Positions 26,864 to 36,143 are shown, numbered from the stretch's first letter. The stretch: 64,000 nt of DNA from Hwangdonia seohaensis (GCF_031932625.1 NZ_JAVSCK010000005.1:318481-382480), one strand, 5' to 3'. The notes: generated by a model from the letters alone, not told the origin. Numbers and translations are program-made.

Positions 26864-28237
26864 ATGGAAAAGTTTGTTAAAATCAATTTTTTGGGAGCAG
26901 CAGGTGTTGTAACGGGTTCTAAATTTCTTTTGGAAACCTCGGAAAAAAACATATTGATCGATTGCGGCATGTTTCAGGGCTTAAAGGAATTAAGGGAGCT
27001 TAATTGGAGCAATTTACCTATTAATGTTGAAACCATTGATTTGGTTTTGCTTACGCACGGCCATTTAGATCATGTTGGGTATTTGCCACGATTAATAAAA
27101 CAGGGGTTTACAGGTAAAATTATAGGAACGGCACCAACTTTGGCTATTGCTGAAATTATTTTAAATGACAGCGCTAAAATACACGAAGAAGAAGCCAAAA
27201 AAGCAAACCAGGAAAAATACACAAAACACCATCCGGCTTTACCTTTTTACACCAAGTTTGAAGCAGAAAAAACCATTGCGCGGTTTCAAGTTGGAATACC
27301 CGACAAATGGGTTACCCTATCCGGAAATATATCGTATCGATTTAAGTACAACGGGCACATTATTGGCGCTACTTTTATCGAATTGGATATTAGCGGAAAA
27401 CGCTTCGTGTTTTCGGGCGATATTGGCAGACCAAACGATTATTTGTTGGATAGCCCCAAAAAACCAGAATGGGCAGACTTTTTATTTGTTGAAAGTACTT
27501 ATGGCAATAAATTGCACCCAGATGAAAATATTGAAGCCCTTTTATCCAAACTCATCAAAGAAACCATTCATAAAAAAGGGAATTTAATCATTCCAAGTTT
27601 TGCGGTAGAACGCTTGCAAACACTCATGTATTTACTTTGGAAACTCTACAGGGAAAACAAAATACCCAACATTCCTATTTTTATAGATAGCCCTATGGGA
27701 AATAATGTTTTGGAGGTTTTTAACCGATTTCCGAAGTGGCACAAATTATCAATGGCCGACTATAACGCCATGTGCAATCATGTAAATATTATTCAATCTT
27801 ATAAAGAAACTTGGGAAACTATTGACGATAAACGCTCTAAAATAATTATTGCAGGTAGCGGCATGGTAACGGGTGGTAGGGTGCTTACCTATTTGCAACA
27901 ACTTATAGACGAGCCTTCAACAACCGTATTATTGGTAGGCTATCAAGCCGAAGGAACCAGAGGCAGGCAGTTACAGGAAGGCGCTCACGAAATACGCTTT
28001 TTCGGAAAATACTATCCGGTAAAAGCTACTATTAAGTGTGTTGAAAGTCTATCGGCACATGCCGATCAAAAGGATTTGCTCGATTGGATGGGCAACATAA
28101 AAAACATACCGGAAACCGTGTATTTAATTCACGGCGAATCAACTGCTTTAGATGCCTTTCGGGTTAAAATACAAGACACGTATGGTTGGCAGGTTAAAAT
28201 ACCGAAACTCACTGATGTTGAAAAAGTAAGGCTATAA
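26864..28237 (+). CDS. Beta-CASP metallo-beta-lactamase RNase-like protein
   Basis: A 457-residue protein with the metal-binding motif LTHGHLDHVG (H-x-H-x-D-H, about 62-71), a GHIIGAT strand, FSGDIGRPNDY, VESTYGN and a beta-CASP insert (about 210-370), and the RMMBL C-terminus ESLSAHADQKDLLDWM. This is the KH-less bacterial group related to CPSF73/YSH1 and TTHA0252; members are RNA endo- or exonucleases. Placed in the usp operon, it may tune mRNA decay during stress. Confidence 0.88.
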   Translation: MEKFVKINFLGAAGVVTGSKFLLETSEKNILIDCGMFQGLKELRELNWSNLPINVETIDLVLLTHGHLDHVGYLPRLIKQGFTGKIIGTAPTLAIAEIILNDSAKIHEEEAKKANQEKYTKHHPALPFYTKFEAEKTIARFQVGIPDKWVTLSGNISYRFKYNGHIIGATFIELDISGKRFVFSGDIGRPNDYLLDSPKKPEWADFLFVESTYGNKLHPDENIEALLSKLIKETIHKKGNLIIPSFAVERLQTLMYLLWKLYRENKIPNIPIFIDSPMGNNVLEVFNRFPKWHKLSMADYNAMCNHVNIIQSYKETWETIDDKRSKIIIAGSGMVTGGRVLTYLQQLIDEPSTTVLLVGYQAEGTRGRQLQEGAHEIRFFGKYYPVKATIKCVESLSAHADQKDLLDWMGNIKNIPETVYLIHGESTALDAFRVKIQDTYGWQVKIPKLTDVEKVRL

Positions 28238-28257
28238 TTTTTAAAATCATTACCAAA

Positions 28258-28671
28258 ATGAAAAAACAACAAACATATACCAGCTTTAGTCGTACTAAAA
28301 CCATTGAAGAATTGCATTACCATATTTTGAGAGATATAGCCAATCTTGAAAATATACAGTTTGAACTAAAATTTTATAAATCTTTACTAAGCAAATCCAT
28401 TTACAAACCCCAAGAAATGAATTTATATGAAAACTTGGTTAAATACAAACGAGAATTACATGTTTTAAAAAAAGACAATAAGGCTTTGCTGAGCGAGTTA
28501 AATTTACATACCAATCAAATTGAAAAGATGAAGTTTGAGGGTTTGGTTTGTGATAACATTGTCATAAAAAAGCACGACGATTTAGAGCTAAATATATTCA
28601 ATTTTAAATCTGAAATTTTCGACTTTAAATTTAGACTGTTTCAATATCTAGAAAGTGTTTTTATTCCTTAA
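28258..28671 (+). CDS. Coiled-coil protein, function unknown
   Basis: A 137-residue, highly charged helical protein (MKKQQTYTSFSRTKTIEEL, then heptad-like ELKFYKSLL, LHVLKKDNKALLSELNLH). No signal peptide and no family I recognise. It starts 20 bases after the beta-CASP gene and closes the usp operon. The length, charge and helices suggest a small partner protein. Confidence 0.6.
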   Translation: MKKQQTYTSFSRTKTIEELHYHILRDIANLENIQFELKFYKSLLSKSIYKPQEMNLYENLVKYKRELHVLKKDNKALLSELNLHTNQIEKMKFEGLVCDNIVIKKHDDLELNIFNFKSEIFDFKFRLFQYLESVFIP

Positions 28672-28710
28672 ACAAACGTCGTAAAATACATAAAAAACGC
28701 TGTAAATGGC

Positions 28711-28753
28711 TGATATATATCATTGTAAAACCACTTTGCTATAAATATATTAG
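28711..28753 (+). promoter_or_regulatory. Fnr-like operator and -7 box for hsp20
   Basis: TGATATATATCA (28711-28722) with TATATTAG (28746-28753), 33 bp centre to centre. The leader to the ATG at 28791 is about 33 bases. Confidence 0.7.
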
Positions 28754-28790
28754 TGTTGTAATTGTACGTTTAACTTAAAAATATAATGTT

Positions 28791-29309
28791 ATGTCAACAC
28801 TTTTAAAACGCAGAAAACGAAATAGATTATCGCCATTTGAGAGCAGATTATTAACGCCTTGGAACCATAATTTATTAAGACCTTGGGGAAGCAGATTGTT
28901 TAACCCAAATTTGAATAACCTTTCAAGATTTGACGATGTTTTTGATGATGCATTTTTTGCAGATGATAGTTTAATGCCAGCTTTGAACGTAAAAGAACAA
29001 AAAGAAGGTTTTGAAATTGAATTTGCAGCTCCCGGGTTTAACAAAAAGGATTTTGAAGTTACCATTGAAGATGATGTGCTTCATGTTTGCGCAGAAAAGG
29101 AAATGGAAGACGAGCAAAAGGAAGATGATTATTCCCGTAAAGAGTTTAGTTATGAATCCTTTAAAAGATCAATGATGCTTCCGCCTTCGGTAGATTTAAA
29201 CCAAGATGTAAAGGCATCATATAAAAATGGCATTCTAAAATTAAAGTTATTAAAGCAAGACAATGTTTTGGAAAAAGAAATTCCTAAAAAAGTTATTGAA
29301 GTGCTTTAG
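28791..29309 (+). CDS. Small heat-shock protein Hsp20
   Basis: A 172-residue alpha-crystallin-type holdase. The N-terminal arm (about 1-60) is arginine- and asparagine-rich; the alpha-crystallin domain (about 64-160) shows ALNVKEQKEGFEIEFAAPGF, then KKDFEVTIEDDVLHVCAEKE, and the closing strand ASYKNGILKLKLLK with the typical NG-L-L pattern. A short tail (IPKKVIEVL) can serve as the IxI-like anchor. Single gene with its own Fnr-like promoter. Hsp20 (HspX) is also a hallmark of the mycobacterial dormancy regulon. Confidence 0.92.
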   Translation: MSTLLKRRKRNRLSPFESRLLTPWNHNLLRPWGSRLFNPNLNNLSRFDDVFDDAFFADDSLMPALNVKEQKEGFEIEFAAPGFNKKDFEVTIEDDVLHVCAEKEMEDEQKEDDYSRKEFSYESFKRSMMLPPSVDLNQDVKASYKNGILKLKLLKQDNVLEKEIPKKVIEVL

Positions 29310-29383
29310 CAGCTTGTTTAAGGCAGAACGTAATTGGCTTATAAATTACTTTCTGCTTTTTTTTAATCTTAAAATAACTTAAA

Positions 29384-30052
29384 ATGAAATACTTAAAACT
29401 ATTCGGGGTTTTCTTATTGCTTGCTAGTTGCTCAACAACACAATTGGTTGAAAACTGGAAAAATCCAGATATTGATATTTACAACCCAAGTAAAATTTTA
29501 ATTGTGGGTGTGACTTCAAATTTAGAAGCGAGAGAACAATTTGAAAACAAATTAAAAGCAGAATACGAATCTAGAGGCATAGAAGCAGTAACGGGTTTAG
29601 AGCAATTTGAAGCGTCGTTCACCTCAGAAAAACAGTCGGAAGAAGAATTAAAACGGTTAGAGAACAACCTTATTGCAGACGGGTTTGATACTATTTTATT
29701 CACAAAGGTAATTGGAGTAGAAGACAAAATTTCGTACAGAAATGATTATCACCAATATGATAATACATATAGGAGGTTTAGTGAAGATTATTTAAAATAT
29801 CAAGATGCCTTTTACAACCCGGAGTATTATAACGAATATACCGTTTATCATGCCGAAACATCTATGTATTGCATTTGCCCTACAAAAGACAGGGAATTAA
29901 TTTGGAAGGGTTATATAGATATTATCGATCCAGAATCTGTGAAAGAAACCGTAAACGATTACGTTAGGTTGGTTATGGTGGTTTTAGAAGAACAACAACT
30001 TACCAATCCAAAACCATTAATTGATGAAACCAATACAGAAGCTATTAAATAA
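29384..30052 (+). CDS. Lipoprotein, function unknown
   Basis: A 222-residue protein with a lipobox signal (MKYLKLFGVFLLLASC, lipid on C16). The mature part has a beta-alpha pattern starting NPSKILIVGVTSN, then EQFENKLKAEYESRGI, like the nucleoside-hydrolase-free CsgG/DUF4136-style lipoproteins, but I cannot name the family. It follows hsp20 by 74 bases and may be co-transcribed, since no clear promoter lies between. Confidence 0.6.
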   Translation: MKYLKLFGVFLLLASCSTTQLVENWKNPDIDIYNPSKILIVGVTSNLEAREQFENKLKAEYESRGIEAVTGLEQFEASFTSEKQSEEELKRLENNLIADGFDTILFTKVIGVEDKISYRNDYHQYDNTYRRFSEDYLKYQDAFYNPEYYNEYTVYHAETSMYCICPTKDRELIWKGYIDIIDPESVKETVNDYVRLVMVVLEEQQLTNPKPLIDETNTEAIK

Positions 30053-30163
30053 TAATTGAGGTAATGATAAACAGCACGATTGCCCTCAATTTTAAAAATT
30101 TATAAAATATATGGATATGTATAATTTATGCTTATTTTGAGTACTGAATTTTTCAAAAACCAT

Positions 30164-30171
30164 TATCTTTA
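30164..30171 (+). promoter_or_regulatory. Possible -7 box before the GTG gene at 30177
   Basis: TATCTTTA is one base from TAnnTTTG and ends five bases before the start codon. A TTG is at 30137-30139, 24 bases away. If used, the transcript is nearly leaderless. Confidence 0.3.
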
Positions 30172-30176
30172 CAAAA

Positions 30177-30575
30177 GTGAGTAAGCTAATATCCATATCG
30201 TTGTCTTTTGTTATCCTGATGCAAAGTTTTGGGTTTCATATTAATGATATTGCTCAGATAGATGAATTTATTGAGCATGCGAAATTCCATAATGAACAAT
30301 ACGGAGATAACGTTTTTGTGTTTATCTCAAAACATTACGGAGAGCAAAAAAAAGACCATGAAAAAGAGCAGCATGATGGAAATGAAGATCATGAGCAATT
30401 GCCTTTTCAGCATCAAACCCACATAGCTTCAATAACGGATTTTGTATTAAACACCTATATTCAAGTATTGAAAACACCCGAGTTTTCTGAGTTTAAAACA
30501 CATCATTTTTACTATCAAGCAACTTCCTCTTCACTTCACGTAGACGGACTTTTTCAGCCACCACAGTTGGTATAA
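30177..30575 (+). CDS. Histidine-rich small exported protein upstream of the metal efflux genes
   Basis: A 132-residue protein with a hydrophobic N-terminus (about 3-22). It starts with GTG at 30177; no ATG is placed better. Its middle part is loaded with His, Asp and Glu (HYGEQKKDHEKEQHDGNEDH, then EQLPFQHQTHI), as expected of a periplasmic metal-binding protein. It lies 83 bases before an HME-type RND pump, on the same strand. I infer a metal-sensing or buffering role in this efflux unit; the family has no function that I know. Confidence 0.6.
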   Translation: MSKLISISLSFVILMQSFGFHINDIAQIDEFIEHAKFHNEQYGDNVFVFISKHYGEQKKDHEKEQHDGNEDHEQLPFQHQTHIASITDFVLNTYIQVLKTPEFSEFKTHHFYYQATSSSLHVDGLFQPPQLV

Positions 30576-30658
30576 ATAATCACAGGCCTTTTTATTTTTT
30601 GTTGCAAGTCAATTCCCCCGACCTGTAACTGTTCATTTTGATTATTTTATAAAAAAGT

Positions 30659-33600
30659 ATGCTTTCACAAATCATTAATTTCAGTATAAAAAACAAGTTT
30701 ATTGTTCTCCTATTTACCTCTTTTATCGTAGGTTTTGGGATATACTCCTTATCGCAAATCCCCATTGGTGCCGTACCCGATGTAACCAATAATCAGGTGC
30801 AGGTTATTACAACTTCCCGTAACCTTTCTACGGAAGATATGGAGCAGTTTATTACCTATCCCGTCGAGCTGGAAATGGCCAATTTGCCGGGTGTTGTCGA
30901 GATTCGCTCTATTTCAAGATTCGGGCTATCGGTAGTCACCATCGTTTTTGAAGACGATATGGGCACCTTTTTGCCCAGGCAACTTATTGCCGAAAAAATA
31001 ATATCGGCTTCCGAGAAAATCCCCGAAGGTTTTGGAACCCCCGAAATGGGACCTATTACCACGGGATTGGGAGAAATCTATCAGTACATTCTTGATGTAA
31101 AACCCGAATTTAAGGACCAATATGATGCCGAAGATTTAAGAACCATTCAAGATTGGATTGTAAAACGCCAATTATCTGGAATTCCGGGTGTGGTTGAAGT
31201 GAACACTTGGGGCGGATTTTTAAAACAATACGAAGTTGCCATCAATACCGAAAAACTAAACGCGATGAATATTACGGCGCGCGAAGTTTTTACGGCTTTA
31301 CAAACTAATAATAGTGTTTCTGGCGGTGGTTATATTGAAAAAGTAAATCAGGCCTTTTTTATTCGTGGCGAAGGGCTTATCTCATCGTTAGATGATATTA
31401 ACAATATTGTTGTAAATAACAAAGATGGGAATCCTATTTACATAAAGGATGTGGCAAAAGTAGGTTTTGGGAGTGCCACCCGATTTGGGGCGATTACCGG
31501 TAATGGCGAAGGTGAAAAGGTATTGGGGCAAGTTATGATGCTTAAAGATGCCAACTCCAAAAAAGTAATTGAAGCCGTAAAAGAACGTGTTGCCGAAATC
31601 TCAAAATCTTTACCGGAAGGGGTATACATTAATGCCTTTCTTGATAGAAGCGAACTGATTGCAAAAACAACTTATACGGTAACCGAAAACCTGATTTTGG
31701 GCTGTTTAATTGTTGTTTTTGTCGTGGTATTGCTGTTGGGCAATCTACGTTCCGGACTGGTTGTAGCTTCGGTTATTCCATTGTGTTTGCTTTTTGCATT
31801 GTCCTTAATGTACCTATTTGGCGTTGATGCGAATTTGATGAGTTTGGGAGCCATAGATTTCGGAATAATAATCGATGGCGCCGTAATCATCGTAGAGTTT
31901 ATTGCTTTTAAAATCACCAAACAGAAAGTTGGAATTAATGCTTTGGCAAAAGCAGACCGACAAGTGTTAAAGGATAAAATAACGTTTTCTGGAGCTTCAA
32001 AAATGATGAGGTCGGCCATCTTCGGTCAGCTCATTATTCTTATTGTATTCATCCCAATTTTATCGTTAAGCGGGGTAGAAGGGAAGATGTTCAAACCCAT
32101 GGCATTAACATTTAGTTTTGCGCTTATTGGCGCCATGATTCTATGTTTTACGTATGTTCCCGTTGTGGCATCCATGTTTTTAAAACCATCGAATGCTACG
32201 GACAAAAACATATCCGTAAGGTTGATGAAATGGCTAAATAAAATGTACGAGCCCGTTATTCATTGGGCATTGCAAAGTAAAAAACTGGTGCTGGGTATAG
32301 CCGTTGCGCTTTTGGCTATGTCTATATATTTATATGCAACCATGGGTGGCGAATTTGTACCAACCTTAGATGAAGGCGATTTTGTAATTCAACCCGTGTT
32401 AAAAACAGGAACCTCATTAAGTAACACCGTAGAAATTACAACTGAAATTGAAAAGATACTTTTAGGGTTTCCTGAAGTTAAGCAGGTCGTTACCCGTATT
32501 GGCGCTGCCGAGGTGCCTACAGACCCTATGTCTATGGAGGAAAGCGATGTGATTATTATACTAAATCCCAAAGGCGAATGGACCACGGCAACATCTAAAG
32601 ATGAATTGGCAGACAAGTTTAAAGAAGCCTTGGCCGTTATTCCCGGCATGGAAGTAGAATTTACCCAACCCATAGAAATGCGTTTTAACGAGCTTATCAC
32701 AGGCGTACGGGCAGATATTGCCATTAAGATTTTTGGCGACGATTTAGAGATTTTGGCAAAAAAAGGAAGCGCTATTGGTGCTTTGATACAAAACGTTCCC
32801 GGAGCTGCAGATATTTCTGTTGAGAAAATCGCAGGATTGCCAGAAATGAGCGTGGAATACAACCGTTCTAAAATTGCCAGATACGGACTCAATATTCAGG
32901 AGTTGAATGATATGATTTCCATGGGATTTGCAGGAAAATCTGCTGGAAGTGTTTTTGAAGGTGAAAGACGTTTTGATTTGGTCGTGAGATTAGAGAAAGA
33001 AAAACGCAAGGATATTGATAATTTAAAAAACCTGTATGTCGATTTACCTTCCGGTGGAAAAATCCCGTTAAGCGAATTGGCAACCATAAGTTATAAAAAA
33101 GGCGCTGCACAAATTTCTCGCGATGACACCCGACGCCGAATAGTTGTTGGTATAAACGTTCGGAACCGCGATTTACAATCTGTAGCAGACGATGTGCGAG
33201 CCTTAATAAACGAAAACATAAAATTACCTGCGGGTTATTCGATTACTTACGGCGGTCAGTTCGAGAATTTACAAAGTGCCAAATCCCGATTAATGGTTGC
33301 CGTACCTGTGGCACTCATCTTAATATTTCTGTTATTGTATTTTGCCTTTAAATCGGTTAAGGAAGCCTTAATGATTTACTCGGCCATTCCGCTTGCAGCG
33401 GTTGGAGGCGTGTTGTTATTATGGATTCGAGACATGCCATTTAGCATATCGGCAGGCGTTGGTTTTATCGCGCTTTTTGGCATTGCCGTACTTAATGGCA
33501 TTGTTTTGATAGAACATTTTAAAGAACTTAAACACCAAGGATTTGAAAATATGGAAGCTTTAATAAAACAAGGTACCAAAGACAGGTTGCGCGCGGTATT

Positions 33601-34987
33601 GTTAACAGCATCTGCAGCAGCCTTGGGCTTTTTACCTATGGCAATTTCAACCAACGTAGGCGCCGAAGTACAGCGTCCGTTGGCAACGGTTGTTATAGGC
33701 GGTTTAATAACGGCTACATTGTTGACTTTAATCGTGTTGCCCGTGTTATATGCGTATCTCAATACACCACAAGAAAAGAAAAATGGGGCCAACAAAAGCA
33801 ATGTAGTAGGTTTGGGTGTTATGGCCTTATTGTTTTCAATGCCTGCAATGGCGCAGCAAGCACCTAAAACATTAAAAGAATTAATGCCTTTGGCCATTGA
33901 GAATAATGAAGGATTAAAGGCAAACCGACTTCAAACGGAACAATTTAACGCCTTAATAAATTCGGCTTTTAGTTTCGATAAAACTCAGGTTTATTATGAA
34001 TTTGATGAAAATAATTTGGCAGCAAACAACGAGCCCTTACAGATTTTTGGAATTCAACAAGACTTCAAATTTCCAACGGTTTATTTTTCTGAAAAGAAAG
34101 TGAATCAAGCGCGATATAATATAGCATCCAGCCAATATAATATTCAAGAAAAAAGCATAAAACGTAAAGTAACTGCTGCTTATTACGAGTATCAAATCGC
34201 GCGGGAAAAAGAACGGGTTTTTAAAAGACTGGACAGCCTATACACTAATTTTTCCGAAATTGCAGGACGACGGTTCGAGTTGGGCGAAACCAATTATTTG
34301 GAAAAAATTACGGCAGCCTCCAAGCAAAAACAAATCAATCTAAACTATACACAAGCACAAAAAGATGTTATGTCCGCTTATGCCAATCTATTAAAAGTTG
34401 TTCAGGTTGATGAGGCTATTGTAATTGCCAGTGAACCTTCGCTTAAAATGCCCATGGATTTTTTAGATATTAACGAAAGTGAAGAATTGGCATATTACCA
34501 AAACAGAACCCTGTTGTTTCAAGCCGAACGCCGTTTTGAAAACCAAAAATTACTGCCCGACATCAGTCTTAATTATTTTCAGGGCACAAATTCAGAATTA
34601 AACGGAAATCTTTACGGATATCAATTGGGTGTTAAAATACCCGTGTTTTTTGGTGGACAGGCATCTCGAATTAAAGCGGCTAAAATTGCTGAAGATGTTG
34701 CAATATCTGAATCTAATGAGTATGAAATTCAGCTTAATTCAAAATTCAATGCGCTTAAGTTAGCTTTAACCCAACTTCAAGACGCCTTGTATTATTATGA
34801 AAATGAAGGCGAAACTCTTTCAGAAGAAATTTTAAAAACAGCGCATAGTAGTTTTAAAAACGGTGAAATCGATTTTTATCAATACATCCAAAGTTTGGAA
34901 AGTGCTTACGATATAAAATTGAGTTACTTGGACAAGCTCAATGCGTACAATCAAACCGTTATTGCCATAAATTATCTAACCTTATAA
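30659..34987 (+). CDS. HME-type RND metal efflux pump fused to a TolC-like outer-membrane factor
   Basis: A 1442-residue fusion. Residues 1 to about 1035 are a CusA/CzcA pump with 12 membrane helices; TM4 carries IDFGIIIDGAVIIVE, the D-D-E signature of the CzcA (HME1) group that exports divalent cations such as Co, Zn, Cd or Ni, rather than CusA, which handles Cu(I)/Ag(I). After a short hydrophobic stretch (VVGLGVMALLFSMPAMA, about 1047-1063), which looks like an internal signal peptide, residues about 1065-1442 are a TolC-family outer-membrane factor. Such fusions occur in Bacteroidota. If not processed, the polypeptide would have to span both membranes; cleavage after AMA is likely. Confidence 0.93.
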   Translation: MLSQIINFSIKNKFIVLLFTSFIVGFGIYSLSQIPIGAVPDVTNNQVQVITTSRNLSTEDMEQFITYPVELEMANLPGVVEIRSISRFGLSVVTIVFEDDMGTFLPRQLIAEKIISASEKIPEGFGTPEMGPITTGLGEIYQYILDVKPEFKDQYDAEDLRTIQDWIVKRQLSGIPGVVEVNTWGGFLKQYEVAINTEKLNAMNITAREVFTALQTNNSVSGGGYIEKVNQAFFIRGEGLISSLDDINNIVVNNKDGNPIYIKDVAKVGFGSATRFGAITGNGEGEKVLGQVMMLKDANSKKVIEAVKERVAEISKSLPEGVYINAFLDRSELIAKTTYTVTENLILGCLIVVFVVVLLLGNLRSGLVVASVIPLCLLFALSLMYLFGVDANLMSLGAIDFGIIIDGAVIIVEFIAFKITKQKVGINALAKADRQVLKDKITFSGASKMMRSAIFGQLIILIVFIPILSLSGVEGKMFKPMALTFSFALIGAMILCFTYVPVVASMFLKPSNATDKNISVRLMKWLNKMYEPVIHWALQSKKLVLGIAVALLAMSIYLYATMGGEFVPTLDEGDFVIQPVLKTGTSLSNTVEITTEIEKILLGFPEVKQVVTRIGAAEVPTDPMSMEESDVIIILNPKGEWTTATSKDELADKFKEALAVIPGMEVEFTQPIEMRFNELITGVRADIAIKIFGDDLEILAKKGSAIGALIQNVPGAADISVEKIAGLPEMSVEYNRSKIARYGLNIQELNDMISMGFAGKSAGSVFEGERRFDLVVRLEKEKRKDIDNLKNLYVDLPSGGKIPLSELATISYKKGAAQISRDDTRRRIVVGINVRNRDLQSVADDVRALINENIKLPAGYSITYGGQFENLQSAKSRLMVAVPVALILIFLLLYFAFKSVKEALMIYSAIPLAAVGGVLLLWIRDMPFSISAGVGFIALFGIAVLNGIVLIEHFKELKHQGFENMEALIKQGTKDRLRAVLLTASAAALGFLPMAISTNVGAEVQRPLATVVIGGLITATLLTLIVLPVLYAYLNTPQEKKNGANKSNVVGLGVMALLFSMPAMAQQAPKTLKELMPLAIENNEGLKANRLQTEQFNALINSAFSFDKTQVYYEFDENNLAANNEPLQIFGIQQDFKFPTVYFSEKKVNQARYNIASSQYNIQEKSIKRKVTAAYYEYQIAREKERVFKRLDSLYTNFSEIAGRRFELGETNYLEKITAASKQKQINLNYTQAQKDVMSAYANLLKVVQVDEAIVIASEPSLKMPMDFLDINESEELAYYQNRTLLFQAERRFENQKLLPDISLNYFQGTNSELNGNLYGYQLGVKIPVFFGGQASRIKAAKIAEDVAISESNEYEIQLNSKFNALKLALTQLQDALYYYENEGETLSEEILKTAHSSFKNGEIDFYQYIQSLESAYDIKLSYLDKLNAYNQTVIAINYLTL

Positions 34988-34997
34988 ATAAATTGTA

Positions 34998-36143
34998 ATG
35001 AAACACAGCACATATAAAATACTCATGATAAGCTTGGTTTTTGGTCTATTTAATTGTGGACAAAAAAACAGTGAACAATCAGAAATGGAGTCTGAAAACA
35101 ATGTCATGAAAAATGAAACCGTTGAAGTGACGAAAGCACAATTTGAACAAAGTAAAATGACCTTGGGCAATCTTGAAGACAAGCCGTTTCCAACAGTTGT
35201 GAACGTAAACGGAATGATTGATGTTCCACCTGCAAATAGGGCAGTTGTAAGCGCCACTATGGGCGGCTATATTAAAACAACGCCATGGCTAATAGGCGAT
35301 AAAGTGCGCAAAGGAGAAGTATTGGTCAGCATAGAAAATCCGGAGTTTGTTGCTTTACAACAACAGTATATGGAAATTAATGAGCAGCTCACTTATTTAA
35401 AGGCGGAATACGACAGACAGCTAACCATGAAAGCTGAAAATATCACGTCTCAAAAAAGTTTTCTTAAAGCAGAGAGTGATTACAAAACAGCTGTGGCTAC
35501 ACACATGGGATTAGATAAGCAATTGCGGATGCTAAACATTTCACCATCAAAAGTTCGTGTGGGCATAATCAGTTCGGTTGTAAATATTTATGCCCCAGTT
35601 TCTGGCAGTATAACCAAGATGAATGTTACAAAGGGCGCTTATGTTTCGCCAGCAACCGAGATTTTGGAAATTATTGATAACAAGCATATCCATTTGGAGC
35701 TTTCGGTTTTTGAAAAAGACATTATGAAAGTAAAAAAAGGGCAGCACATCGACTTTAAAATCCCTGAGATTTCAACAGAGCCATTCAAAGCAAGTGTTTA
35801 TTTAGTGGGCACCAGCATTCAAGAAAACAGAACGATTAAAGTGCATGCACATATTGAAAATGAAGCGGATAATACCTTTTTAACGGGCATGTTTGTGGAA
35901 GCCGCCATAGTGACGGAATCGACTTCCGCGAAAGCGTTACCAAGCGAGGCTGTTATTGAGGTCGATGGCGCATTTTATGTTTTGGTATTGCACAAAAAAG
36001 AAGCCGACACCTACTATTTTAGTCAGGAAAAAGTTGAGGTTAAAGAAAGTTATGATGGTTTTTCAAACATAGAAAATACAGATGGTTTTACTGAAAACAC
36101 ACAATTTTTAACCAAAGGCGCATTTAGTTTATTGGGCGGGTAA
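34998..36143 (+). CDS. RND periplasmic adaptor (CusB/CzcB family)
   Basis: A 381-residue membrane-fusion lipoprotein (lipobox MISLVFGLFNC, Cys at about 20). It has the biotinyl-lipoyl half motifs (ATMGGYIKTTPWLIGDKVRK and VNIYAPVSGSITKMNV), an alpha-hairpin between them (about 120-180) and a beta-barrel domain. It starts ten bases after the pump-channel fusion and completes a three-part efflux system with only two genes. Confidence 0.9.
   Translation: MKHSTYKILMISLVFGLFNCGQKNSEQSEMESENNVMKNETVEVTKAQFEQSKMTLGNLEDKPFPTVVNVNGMIDVPPANRAVVSATMGGYIKTTPWLIGDKVRKGEVLVSIENPEFVALQQQYMEINEQLTYLKAEYDRQLTMKAENITSQKSFLKAESDYKTAVATHMGLDKQLRMLNISPSKVRVGIISSVVNIYAPVSGSITKMNVTKGAYVSPATEILEIIDNKHIHLELSVFEKDIMKVKKGQHIDFKIPEISTEPFKASVYLVGTSIQENRTIKVHAHIENEADNTFLTGMFVEAAIVTESTSAKALPSEAVIEVDGAFYVLVLHKKEADTYYFSQEKVEVKESYDGFSNIENTDGFTENTQFLTKGAFSLLGG

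Noticed and set aside
31672..33897. Long open frames on the minus strand inside the metal pump gene
   Set aside because: They are out-of-phase shadows of a clearly conserved RND gene and encode no recognisable protein.
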